Assembly (NCBI GenBank): GCA_963781785.1
Contig: CAWAHD010000002.1
Span: forward strand, 4,836,001 to 4,900,000
Length of the DNA stretch: 64,000 nucleotides
Source of the DNA: CAWAHD01 sp963781785
GTDB taxonomy: Bacteria; Planctomycetota; Planctomycetia; Isosphaerales; Isosphaeraceae
Direction: 5' to 3'
Below, in pieces: positions 19,751 to 27,630 of the stretch; the first letter of the stretch is position 1; every line of letters begins with the position of its first letter. Both the position numbers and the translations under genes were made by a program. The notes below the pieces were generated by a model. It was not told the origin of the DNA. It saw nothing but the letters and a program-made list of their open reading frames with translations, and searched no databases.

Positions 19751-19982
19751 ATGCCATTTCGCGATCATTTTCGACCTCCGCTGAGCAAGCGGCACTCCTG
19801 GGAGGGAGTCCACGGCGGCTGGCCGATGATGATCATTCAAAAACTGGCGCCGTTGCTTCCGGACGGATTCCAAGCCGCACCCCGGGTTCACCTGGGCAGT
19901 TACTTCGAAGGAGAATCTCTCCATCCCGTTGGACCTCGAAGCCAGTTATGAAGACACATGTCGTCTCCTAAGAATCGTGTGA
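19751..19982 (+). pseudogene. DUF4058 gene with internal deletion
   Basis: The ATG (19751), with CGGAGG upstream, opens a copy of the same N-terminus as the gene at 7225 (MPFRDHFRPPLSKRHSW through RVHLGSYFEGE). Directly after codon SYFEGE the sequence jumps to the family's last 22 codons (LDLEASYEDTCRLLRIV and TGA at 19980-19982), in a different frame. About 480 bases of the middle are missing compared with the first copy. Both gene ends are thus kept while the core is gone, a clear internal deletion. A truncated 66-residue product could still be made. Confidence 0.75.
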
Positions 19983-20135
19983 AGATGGGACGAGGAATCG
20001 AGCGGCATGGCTTTTGTCGCCTCGACGGGGGACAATGACGATCATCCGGGCAATACGTCGACCCGGCTGAGTTTGCGAGGCAGCCATCGAATCCCCGAGC
20101 GGCCCAGGAACCAGGGTCCGATCGGAGCTCCGACC

Positions 20136-21959
20136 ATGTTTGTCGGCCCTCTCTGTTACTTCGAGCTCGTGCGGATGGCGCGCCGGGGTCGAATGTTCGC
20201 GCTGCGGTTGGCCTTCGGGCTGGTCCTGCTTGGCATCGTGGCACTCAATTATCTCGGGCACTCCCGACCGATGGGCCTCTGGTCCAGCTCTGGAGCGGTT
20301 TCGATCGCCGAAATGGCGCGGTTCGGGCAAACTCTTTTCGCGTCGATCATGGCCGCGCAGGCGGCTCTGGTGCTGGGACTGACGCCCGCCCTGGTTGCGG
20401 ATGCCATCGCTTCGGAACGGCAGAAGAAGACGCTCGACCACCTGCTGGCCAGCCCGCTCGACGGCGGTGAGATCGTCCTGGGCAAGCTGGCGTCACGAGT
20501 CCTCGGGGTCGCGGTGTTCCCGGCTCTTGTGCTCCCAATCATGAGCCTGCTCACGCTCGTCGGCGGCGTATCCCCGGCGGGACTGGTACTGGGATACGCG
20601 GCGCTCGCCTCATCGGCGTACTTTCTCGCCGCCCTGGCGCTCCTGGCGTCGGTGCTCGCCCGGCGGCCGCGCGATGCCATCGGGGCCGCTTATTCGCTGA
20701 CGGCGGCGTGGTTGTTCATCCCCCCGCTCCTGGATGTCTCCGCGCCCTCGCTGTTCTGGCGCTGGCCGGCGCTCGCCCAAGCAATCCGAGCGGTCAACGC
20801 GTGGGTCTGGCCGGCGAGCCCGCTCGGGTTGGTGACCAGCGCGCAGTCGATCTTCAGCGGCGGGGTTGATGAGCTCGCGCGCCTCGTGCTCTGGATGGTG
20901 GCCTCGCAGGTTGTCTACGGCACAATCTTCACGGCGCTCTCCGCCTGGCAATTGCGGCCGGCGTTCCGCCGCCACGAAGGGCGCGACGGGCGACAAATCC
21001 AATCCGCTCGGCTCGCGCGGCGCTGGTTTCCAATTCGGCCGTGCGGCGACGATCCCGTCTTCTGGAAGGAAGCGTACTTTTCCGCCGCGGTCGGCGGGCT
21101 CGGCCGCAAGATCGCTCGCGCGATCGTGATCATCCTGCTCGGCCTGGCTATCGTCGGGACGCTCGTCGCATCTTGGGGTGCGTTCGGAGAGCTCCGGGCG
21201 CACGGCTATGCCTGGGAGAGCGACGGCTTTTACCAGCAACGGATGATGCTGAACATCGCGCTCCGCTACGGTGGCGCGCTGTTGACGGGGATCTGGCTGC
21301 TCTGGCTGTCCAGCCAGACCGCCGCCGGGATCTCCTCGGAGCGCGAGCAGGACACCTGGATCAGTCTGCTCGCCACGCCGTTAGATCGGAGTGAGATCCT
21401 GCGCGGCAAGATGCTGGGGCCGTTGCGTGCGACCGCTCACTTCGGTGTCACCCTGGGGGCTCTCTGGTTGATTGGCTGCGCCGTGGGGGCAGTCCACCCA
21501 CTGGGGTTACTCAATGCCATCGTGATGGTACTGATCATGGTCTGGTTCGCCACGGCGCTCGGGACCTTCGTGTCCTTGAAGTCGAAGATCACCTGGAAAG
21601 CACGGATGTGGACGCAGGGGATCCTGATCGCCCCGCATGTCTGCTGCCTGCTCCCCATCCCTTCGGTTCTCACGCTCGTCGGGTTTTCGCTCTGGTCGTA
21701 CGCCGAGATCCACGAGGTTTGGAGTGGAACTGTGTTCGAAGAGTCGGGTTTCATTTTCTACGCCGGCGCCTATTTCGTTGGAGGAATGGCGCTCTACGCA
21801 GGTGCCGCATACTTCCTGACACGAGGGGCTTTTCGGCGCTTCGGTGCCATGACCAAGGTCTCCCGGCCGCCGCCGGATGCTGAGGGCGTACTCGTCGAGT
21901 TGAAGCCTGAGCCGTCGAAGGACCTGGCGACCGACGAGAAGATCCAGGCATCTGTCTGA
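20136..21959 (+). CDS. ABC-2-type transporter permease, two-module
   Basis: A membrane protein of about 607 residues made of two similar halves, each opening with a basic amphipathic segment (FVGPLCYFELVRMARRGRMF; DDPVFWKEAYFS) and followed by about six hydrophobic helices. Each half contains the ABC-2 permease motif in which a conserved DALASERQ/TAAGISSEREQDTWISLLATPL-type stretch leads into LDRSEILRGKMLG or LDGGEIVLGKLAS. The start at 20136 has GGAG eight bases upstream and gives the usual N-terminus; an upstream start at 20007 would add an unlikely hydrophilic leader. The ATPase partner is not in the window, so the substrate is unknown. Confidence 0.82.
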   Translation: MFVGPLCYFELVRMARRGRMFALRLAFGLVLLGIVALNYLGHSRPMGLWSSSGAVSIAEMARFGQTLFASIMAAQAALVLGLTPALVADAIASERQKKTLDHLLASPLDGGEIVLGKLASRVLGVAVFPALVLPIMSLLTLVGGVSPAGLVLGYAALASSAYFLAALALLASVLARRPRDAIGAAYSLTAAWLFIPPLLDVSAPSLFWRWPALAQAIRAVNAWVWPASPLGLVTSAQSIFSGGVDELARLVLWMVASQVVYGTIFTALSAWQLRPAFRRHEGRDGRQIQSARLARRWFPIRPCGDDPVFWKEAYFSAAVGGLGRKIARAIVIILLGLAIVGTLVASWGAFGELRAHGYAWESDGFYQQRMMLNIALRYGGALLTGIWLLWLSSQTAAGISSEREQDTWISLLATPLDRSEILRGKMLGPLRATAHFGVTLGALWLIGCAVGAVHPLGLLNAIVMVLIMVWFATALGTFVSLKSKITWKARMWTQGILIAPHVCCLLPIPSVLTLVGFSLWSYAEIHEVWSGTVFEESGFIFYAGAYFVGGMALYAGAAYFLTRGAFRRFGAMTKVSRPPPDAEGVLVELKPEPSKDLATDEKIQASV

Positions 21960-22027
21960 CCGCGCGGAGCCGACCTGAACAAAAAGAATCGTATCTGGGG
22001 GCCTCAATCGCCCCAATCCGATCGGGC

Positions 22028-23139
22028 TCACACCACCGCGACCTTCACGCAGTGGATCGGCGGCAACGAATCGAAGAGGCAGCTCCATTCTTCGCCGCCT
22101 TCACGACCAATCCAGAGCTGGCCGGTCGTGGTGCCGACGTAGAGCGCGGGCGAGCGGAGGTCGTCGATGTCCATCGCGTCGCGCAGGACCGTGAAGTAGC
22201 TGTCCTTCTTGGGCATTCCCCGTGCGAGCCGCTTCCAAGAGCCGCCGCCGTTCTCGCTGCGCCAGACCGCGGGGCGCCGCCCGGGCAAGTGCGCGTCATC
22301 GGCTCGAGCGGCATGACGTAGACCGTGTCGGCGTCGTGCGGGTGCACCACGATCGGAAAGCCAAAATCGGATGGCAGCCCCTTGGCGATGGATCTCCACG
22401 TCTTACCGTGATCGTCGCTGCGCAGGACGCCGATGTCGGGCCGCGGCCCGCCGGGCCCGCTCCAATTGGCCCAGCCCCCGTGGTTCTGCATGTAGAGTCG
22501 TCCGGCGCGGCCGGGTGACTGGCAATCTTGTGGACGCACTGACCGAATTCCGGATAGGGATCGGGCGTGAACCCGGCGCCGACGCCGTGGTTCGCCGCCG
22601 TGAAGGTTTGGCCGCCGTCCTCGCTCAGGTAGTGACCGCCCGTGGAGATGCCGAGGTGTACGCGATTTCCGTCGCGCAGAATCGTGTGCATGCAGAGCCC
22701 TCCGTTCCCCGGCTGCCACTTTCGAGCATGGTCATGGTTGCTGATGCCCGGCACCATCTCCCAGGAATCTCCGCCGTCGCTCGACCGGAAGAGCGACGCC
22801 GGCTCCACGCCACACAGCAGGTCTTTCTTGTCATACCCCGCTTCGAGCGACCAGATGTTGGCGAGCACGCGCACCGTCATCCTTCGGGAAGGCGGGAGCC
22901 GACTTCGTCTCCTTGAACTTCTTGCCGAGATCGGTCGAGCGCAGGACCTTCATGCCGAAAAACGGATTACAGCTCGAGGCGTAGAGGCGCGGCGTTCCGC
23001 GCGTGTCGATCATGGTGGCGTACACGGCCACGCCTGGTCCGACCGGCCCATTCAGCGCGAAGCTGCGACGGGACTTCGGCGCCCGGGCTACGAACAGGCC
23101 CTTTTTGGTACCGATGGTGAGAACGACGCGTTCTGGCAT
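22028..23139 (-). pseudogene. BNR/sialidase-like repeat protein, three frameshifts
   Basis: Four reading-frame pieces on the minus strand join into one BNR-repeat (WD40/YVTN-like) protein of about 370 residues: RVVLTIGTKKGLFVAR and VLRSTDLGKKFKE, then SLFRSSDGGDSWEMVPG and YLSEDGGQTF, then GVLRSDDHGKTWRSIAKGL, and finally WRSENGGGSWKRLARGM and LFDSLPPIHCVKVAVV. Each carries S-x-D-x-G-x-T-W Asp-box motifs. Shifts lie near 22880, 22510 and 22290. No internal part is missing. It follows a MoaD/ThiS gene 81 bases upstream on the same strand, a pairing I recall from other genomes but cannot verify here. Either decayed or badly sequenced. Confidence 0.72.
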
Positions 23140-23220
23140 GCTGAGACTCCTCGAGTGGAATGGCAGAATCGTGGTGACGCGCGACGAGTGCTCGCAAGGA
23201 CCCGTGCGCTTCTCCGACGA

Positions 23221-23508
23221 TCAGCCTCCGGAAACCGCGGGTATAATGATAATCTCGTCACCTGGCAAGAGCGCCGTATCGAGCCCGTCCCGATCGCGCA
23301 TGTGGTCCTTGTTCACGAACACGTTCACGTGTCGCCTGACCGCGCCCGTATCGTCGCAGATGCCACGATACAACGAAGGATATCGCCGCTCCAGCTCATC
23401 GAGTACAGCGCGCACGCTCGCGGCCGAGACCACAAGCTCCGAGGCGCCCTTGCAGTCAGCGCGCAGCTCGCGCGGAACATGGATCGTGATGTTCTTTGAT
23501 CGTGCCAT
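23221..23508 (-). CDS. MoaD/ThiS-family ubiquitin-like protein
   Basis: A 95-residue beta-grasp protein that opens ITIHVPRELRADCKG, contains ASVRAVLDELERRYPSL and the loop HVNVFVNKDHMRD, and ends in PGDEIIIIPAVSGG. The terminal Gly-Gly is the site that MoaD and ThiS proteins use for adenylation and sulfur transfer. The neighbour is not molybdopterin or thiamine synthesis but a BNR-repeat gene downstream, so a specialised sulfur carrier is possible. The start at 23508 gives the usual length; a longer frame to 23571 lacks support. Confidence 0.85.
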   Translation of the reverse strand: MARSKNITIHVPRELRADCKGASELVVSAASVRAVLDELERRYPSLYRGICDDTGAVRRHVNVFVNKDHMRDRDGLDTALLPGDEIIIIPAVSGG

Positions 23509-23769
23509 TCCAGACCAAATGGAGCGCGTCCAACCGAAGGGACATTCGTCTGCATCGTCGGTGAAGTGCACACCTTCGCCCGATCGATCGCCCAGGCCGT
23601 GGCGCGGGCCGCCACGAGTTTCTCCGGCGAGGACGAGACACAGAAATCATACTTGAAGTCGCAGTAGTACGGCGAGACCCATGTGAACCGAAGCGCGCAC
23701 CGCTCGTTAATCGAACGACACTCGCGCGAATCGGCAACACGACTTGAGCTATCGTGCCGGGCATCCGCC

Positions 23770-25186
23770 GGGCCTGTAAATCTTTTTGTGTCAACGCAGG
23801 TGGGAACGACTTTTGCGTGCGTCAGTTTCGGGCGAGGGGCGGGAGCCGATCCTCGAAGATGATCGCGAAGTGATTCAGCGCTTCTCTCCATTTGGGGATT
23901 GGCAGCGTCCACTTCTTGGACGCCTCGTGAATCGCCATGTAGACCAGCTTCAGCGCTGACTCCTCATTCGGGTACTGCTTGCGGTTCCGCGTGAACTTGC
24001 GGATCACGCTGTTCACCGACTCGATGGCATTGGTCGTATAGATCGCCCTGCGAATCGCCGGCGGGAACTCGAACATAGCCGCGATGTCCGGCCACTTCAA
24101 ACGCCACTGTTTGACGATGGTCGGATATTTCTCACCCCAACCTTGAGCAAAAGCGTCCAGCGCTTCTTCGGCTTCAGTGACCGTCGGGGCCTGGTAGATC
24201 TTTTTCAGGTCCACTATGACCTGGTCGCTGTCTTTGTCCACCACGTACTTCAGCGCAGCCCGCACCAGATGCACGATGCACAGTTGCACCTTGGCTTCCG
24301 GGTATGCTGCGCAGAGCGCCTCGGGGAAACCTGAGAGGCCGTCCATGCAGGCGATGAAGATGTCCTTCAGGCCGCGATTCTTCAGATCGGTCAAGCATGA
24401 CAACCAAAACTTGGCCCCTTCGGTTTCGCCGAGCCAGAGGCCCAAAAGTTCCTTGCGGCCCCGTATATTCACCCCCAGGGCCACGTACATTGTCTGAGGC
24501 GAAACTCGACCATTGGCACCACGCACATGCACCACGATGCCGTCGAGATAGACGATCGGCCAGACCGGGTCGAGCTGCCGGGTGCGCCACGCGGTCACTT
24601 GCGCGTCGAGGTCGGCGGTGATCTCCGAGACCAGCGTCGGCGACACATCGACGCTATAAAGTTCTTTCACGACTTCCTGAATATCCCGAGTGGTCATCCC
24701 TTTGGCATAGAGTGCGAGAATCTTCTCGTCGAACCCGGTCAATCGACGTTGATGTTTGAGGATCAACTGGGGCTCGAAAGTGCCATCGCGATCGCGCGGA
24801 GTCGCGATCATGATCTTGCCGAGATCGCCTTGCACGGTCTTTTCGGAACGACCATTGCGACGATTCTTCGCACGGGGTTTACACGGCGGGTCAGCAAAAG
24901 GATCCGCGACGCCCGGCACCAACGGGTCCTCAGCGGCCCCAGGCAACTGTTTGCGGCCGAGGTGAACGTCCATTTCGGTATCGAGCATGCGCTCGAGAGC
25001 CGAGCCCATCATGAGCTTGAGGAGGCCGTTCAGCTCCGCGAGTGTCGTGGCCTGCGAGGCGATCTCGCGTGCCAACTGTTCGGCCTTGCCTGTCAAAATC
25101 GCGTCCATGCGACAGTCTCCGTAAGGTAAGTAGGTTAGGGTGAGATAACCGATTCCTTACGTTGACACAATATTTCTTACAGGCTC
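23770..25186 (-). mobile_element. IS256-family insertion sequence, complete, 1417 bp
   Basis: One transposase gene is bordered by 27-base imperfect terminal inverted repeats at 23770-23796 and 25160-25186: they begin GGGCCTGTAA and GAGCCTGTAA, both end in TTGTGTCAACG on the inner side, and match at 21 of 27 positions. An exact 8-bp direct repeat, CATCCGCC, flanks the element at 23762-23769 and 25187-25194, the target duplication length expected for IS256. The element therefore appears complete and inserted by simple transposition. The right flank leads straight into the 33-bp hairpin array. Confidence 0.92.
23822..25108 (-). CDS. IS256-family transposase
   Basis: A 428-residue mutator/IS256-type DDE transposase. 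The three catalytic acidic residues are visible in VYLDGIVVHV, IACMDGLSGFPEA and TNAIESVNSVIRKFTRNRK. The N-terminal DNA-binding helical part carries ALERMLDTEMDVHLGR and the segment GMTTRDIQEVVKELY typical of the family. The frame is intact and ends inside the element's left terminal repeat region, so the element could be active. Confidence 0.95.
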   Translation of the reverse strand: MDAILTGKAEQLAREIASQATTLAELNGLLKLMMGSALERMLDTEMDVHLGRKQLPGAAEDPLVPGVADPFADPPCKPRAKNRRNGRSEKTVQGDLGKIMIATPRDRDGTFEPQLILKHQRRLTGFDEKILALYAKGMTTRDIQEVVKELYSVDVSPTLVSEITADLDAQVTAWRTRQLDPVWPIVYLDGIVVHVRGANGRVSPQTMYVALGVNIRGRKELLGLWLGETEGAKFWLSCLTDLKNRGLKDIFIACMDGLSGFPEALCAAYPEAKVQLCIVHLVRAALKYVVDKDSDQVIVDLKKIYQAPTVTEAEEALDAFAQGWGEKYPTIVKQWRLKWPDIAAMFEFPPAIRRAIYTTNAIESVNSVIRKFTRNRKQYPNEESALKLVYMAIHEASKKWTLPIPKWREALNHFAIIFEDRLPPLARN

Positions 25187-25224
25187 CATCCGCCCAGATT
25201 GGCGAGATGATGCAACCTCAATTG

Positions 25225-25554
25225 TCGCCTTTCGCTCCGCGAAAGTATGTGCGTGTGCCGCCTTTCGCTCCGCGAAAGTACGTGCGTTCGTCGCCTTTCG
25301 CTTCGCGAAAGTGTGTGCGTTCGTCGCCTTTCGCTCTGCGAAAGTGTGTGCGTTCGTCGCCTTTCGCTCCGCGAAAGTGTGTGCGTTCGTCGCCTTTCGC
25401 TCCGCGAAAGTGTGTGCGTTCGTCGCCTTTCGCTCCGCGAAAGTGTGTGCGTTCGTCGCCTTTCGCTCCGCGAAAGTGTGTGCGTTCGTCGCCTTTCGCT
25501 CCGCGAAAGTGTGTGCATTCGTCGCCTTTCGCTCCGCGAAAGTACGTGCGTTCG
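25225..25554. repeat. Ten tandem 33-bp units, each a REP-like hairpin
   Basis: Ten head-to-tail units of exactly 33 bases. Each holds CTTTCGCTCCGCGAAAG, a stem of seven pairs with a three-base loop TCC, followed by a TGTGTGCGTTCG-type spacer that is also repeated; units differ at only a few positions. Because the period is a multiple of three, all six frames stay open and yield repetitive spurious proteins. The spacers are not unique, so this is not a CRISPR array. Single hairpins of the same kind occur at 35773, 35804, 35947, 37937 and 38079. Confidence 0.93.
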
Positions 25555-25592
25555 TCGCAGCAGCCGTCCACCTCCCAGCGATGAACTCAGAA

Positions 25593-25892
25593 TCACGGAC
25601 GGCAAGAAAATGACTGTGGCATTGGACCACCGAATTGGGGGTACACGGGCTCGGGGCCATCAGGATACACCTGTTCCCATGGGTGGGCGGCAGCCCAGTT
25701 GTACTTCTCTCTCAGCTCGTGATGGTAATCGCGCAGTTCGGCCAAAGCGTCTAATTGCTGACGATGTTGCTCGGCGAGCTCATGGGCGTCTGCGGCAGCT
25801 CCCCGCAACGCGTGGGCATCGTCAATGGTCGATTGTTCCGCATGCTCCAGGCATTTCAACACCTCCTGTCCACGATGGCGGTCGCCGCGCAA
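25593..25892 (-). CDS. Small planctomycete hypothetical, probably truncated
   Basis: A frame of about 99 residues, opening at an alternative start, with a helical middle (VLKCLEHAEQSTIDDAHALR) and an ending YHHELREKYNWAAAHPWEQV then PDGPEPVYPQ. The ending matches the 'YH-LR-KY--A---PW--V-PDPPEP' signature of small planctomycete membrane proteins, also seen at 40220-40546. The N-terminal membrane helix of that group is missing and no good ribosome site is visible, so this may be a 5'-truncated member. Confidence 0.45.
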   Translation of the reverse strand: MRGDRHRGQEVLKCLEHAEQSTIDDAHALRGAAADAHELAEQHRQQLDALAELRDYHHELREKYNWAAAHPWEQVYPDGPEPVYPQFGGPMPQSFSCRP

Positions 25893-26109
25893 GTATCCAT
25901 TATAGAGCCCTGTCCCGAGCGGGACGGTCCCGATCTCCCCTTTCGAGGCGCCGCGGCGCTGCGCCGCTCGCTCAGGGCGGGAGCGTGATCCGCATTCAGG
26001 CTCCAGTCATCGCTGCACAACCGAGGTTGAAGAAAAGTGCCTGGATTCTGTGGGCGACTCTTGAGAAGCGTTCAGGGCATCCTTGACGGACTGGCACAGG
26101 AGAATGACC

Positions 26110-26838
26110 GTGAGACCATTGTGGATCGCTTTCGCCACCGTGTTCGCGAGCCTGGCCTCGATGAGGGCTGAGGCCGGTTACGTGATTACCCAGAACCTGC
26201 CGGCGAACGATGTCATTATCGGCGTCGATGGCCGCGCCGATGGTGCCGCGAGTTACAGCGGGCCTGGCCAGGATGACTGGTATCAGCCCTTCAATGTCAC
26301 CGGCAACTTGCTGGAATACACGTTTCAGCCCGGGACCTACACGTTCCGTGTCATCGACTCGACCGACGCCGCGGCCATGTTTCCCAAGCTCACGAGCACC
26401 CAGTTGGGCGAGATCGGCAACGGCGCGTGGACGTATAACTCACCCTGGATCACGCAATACATGGCGTGGGATGTGTCGGCTCTCAACAATCCTACGGAAC
26501 ATCAACTTTTCACGGGATCAGTCGACTCCACGGCCACCTACTATGGTAGCGCCGGGGCCGCGTATCAGGCGGCAATCACGGGCGGCTATATCGACACGAT
26601 CGTCACGGGCACCGGACGATATTCGGGGACCGTCGAGTCATCCTACACATTCACAAGAACCGAGACGCTCATCTTCGCCGTCCCGGATTATTACCTCCCC
26701 GACAATAACGGGATCGTCGGCGTACTCATCACGTCGTCGCAGGCCGTGCCCGAGCCCACAAGCCTCGCGCTCCTCGGCGTGGGATGTGGCGGCGTCTTGG
26801 TGTATAGTCGAAGGCGACGGATGCGGGAGCGAGCTTGA
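26110..26838 (+). CDS. PEP-CTERM sorting-signal protein
   Basis: An exported protein of about 242 residues. It begins with a Sec signal (LWIAFATVFASLASMRAEA) and ends with the PEP-CTERM tripartite signal: VPEPTSLALLGVG, a hydrophobic helix, and the basic end YSRRRRMRERA. The middle is rich in Gly, Thr, Tyr and beta strands (PGTYTFRVIDSTDAA). Such proteins are processed by an exosortase and released or attached outside the cell. The GTG at 26110 has AGGAG at seven-base spacing; an ATG at 26104 overlaps that site almost directly and is less likely. Confidence 0.85.
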   Translation: MRPLWIAFATVFASLASMRAEAGYVITQNLPANDVIIGVDGRADGAASYSGPGQDDWYQPFNVTGNLLEYTFQPGTYTFRVIDSTDAAAMFPKLTSTQLGEIGNGAWTYNSPWITQYMAWDVSALNNPTEHQLFTGSVDSTATYYGSAGAAYQAAITGGYIDTIVTGTGRYSGTVESSYTFTRTETLIFAVPDYYLPDNNGIVGVLITSSQAVPEPTSLALLGVGCGGVLVYSRRRRMRERA

Positions 26839-26940
26839 TCGGCCTGGAGCTTGGGCATGGTCTCGATCGTGCGATGGAAGTTTGTGTCCTGCATTCCTCA
26901 GCGGCCGATGATTACCGCAGCCGGCCAGGAGGACGATGCG

Positions 26941-27600
26941 ATGATGGCAGAGCCCGAGCCCCTGCACGAAAACGACGAAGGGGGGCTGATCGACCGCGCG
27001 GCCGGAGGGGACGGCGCCGCCCTGGCCGAGCTGTTCGGCCGCTATCGCAAGCGGCTGCGGCAGATGATCCGGCTACGGCTGGATCGCCGGCTCCAGGGCC
27101 GCGTCGATGCCTCCGACGTGCTCCAGGAAGCCTATCTCGACGTCGCCCGGCAACTGCCCTCCTTCCTGGCCAAGCACGACATGTCGTTCTTCCTCTGGCT
27201 GCGGCTCGTGGCCGGTCAGCGGATGATGCGGATCCATCGTGAGCACCTGGGCGCAGCCATGCGGGATGCCGGCCGCGAGGTCTCGCTCTACCAGGGAGCC
27301 TTGCCCCAGGCCAGCTCGGACTCCCTGGCGGCCCAGCTCCTCGGACGGCTCACCTCGGCCAGCCAGGTCATCTCGCGGGCCGAGGTCCAGCTCCAGATCC
27401 AGGCCGCACTCAATGGCATGGAGCCGATCGACCGTGAGATCATCGCCCTGCGACACTTCGAGGAGCTGACCAATGCCGAAGCGGCCGAAGTCCTGGGCCT
27501 CGAACCATCGACGGCCAGCAAACGGTACATCCGCGCACTCAAGCGACTCCAGGCGGCCCTGGAGCATGTCCCCGAAATCCTGGATCGCATCCGCTCATGA
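26941..27600 (+). CDS. ECF-type RNA polymerase sigma factor
   Basis: A 219-residue sigma-70 family factor. Region 2 lies at about 30-90 (FGRYRKRLRQMIRLRL, VDASDVLQEAYLDVARQL) and region 4 near the C-terminus (EIIALRHFEELTNAEAAEVLG with LEPSTASKRYIRALKRL as the recognition helix). The ATG at 26941 follows AGGAGG at eight-base spacing. It ends 30 bases before the start of a giant Ser/Thr kinase, the typical planctomycete sigma-kinase pair, so the kinase or its WD40 sensor probably controls this factor. No separate anti-sigma factor is present. Confidence 0.93.
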   Translation: MMAEPEPLHENDEGGLIDRAAGGDGAALAELFGRYRKRLRQMIRLRLDRRLQGRVDASDVLQEAYLDVARQLPSFLAKHDMSFFLWLRLVAGQRMMRIHREHLGAAMRDAGREVSLYQGALPQASSDSLAAQLLGRLTSASQVISRAEVQLQIQAALNGMEPIDREIIALRHFEELTNAEAAEVLGLEPSTASKRYIRALKRLQAALEHVPEILDRIRS

Positions 27601-27630
27601 CCCGGCTACGGGTCGCTCAAGTCCGGGGAC

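Noticed and set aside
23325..23912. Minus-strand frame left of the IS256 element (TWVSPYYCDFKYDFCVS)
   Set aside because: It crosses the element's end and the MoaD gene; no family recognised and no start.
25225..25554. CRISPR array
   Set aside because: Spacer and repeat are both repeated, the period is constant at 33 bases, and no cas gene is present.
25247..26086. A 279-codon protein over the hairpin array (RRLSLRES-type repeats)
   Set aside because: All frames are open over the array because its period is a multiple of three; no ribosome site or domain supports it.
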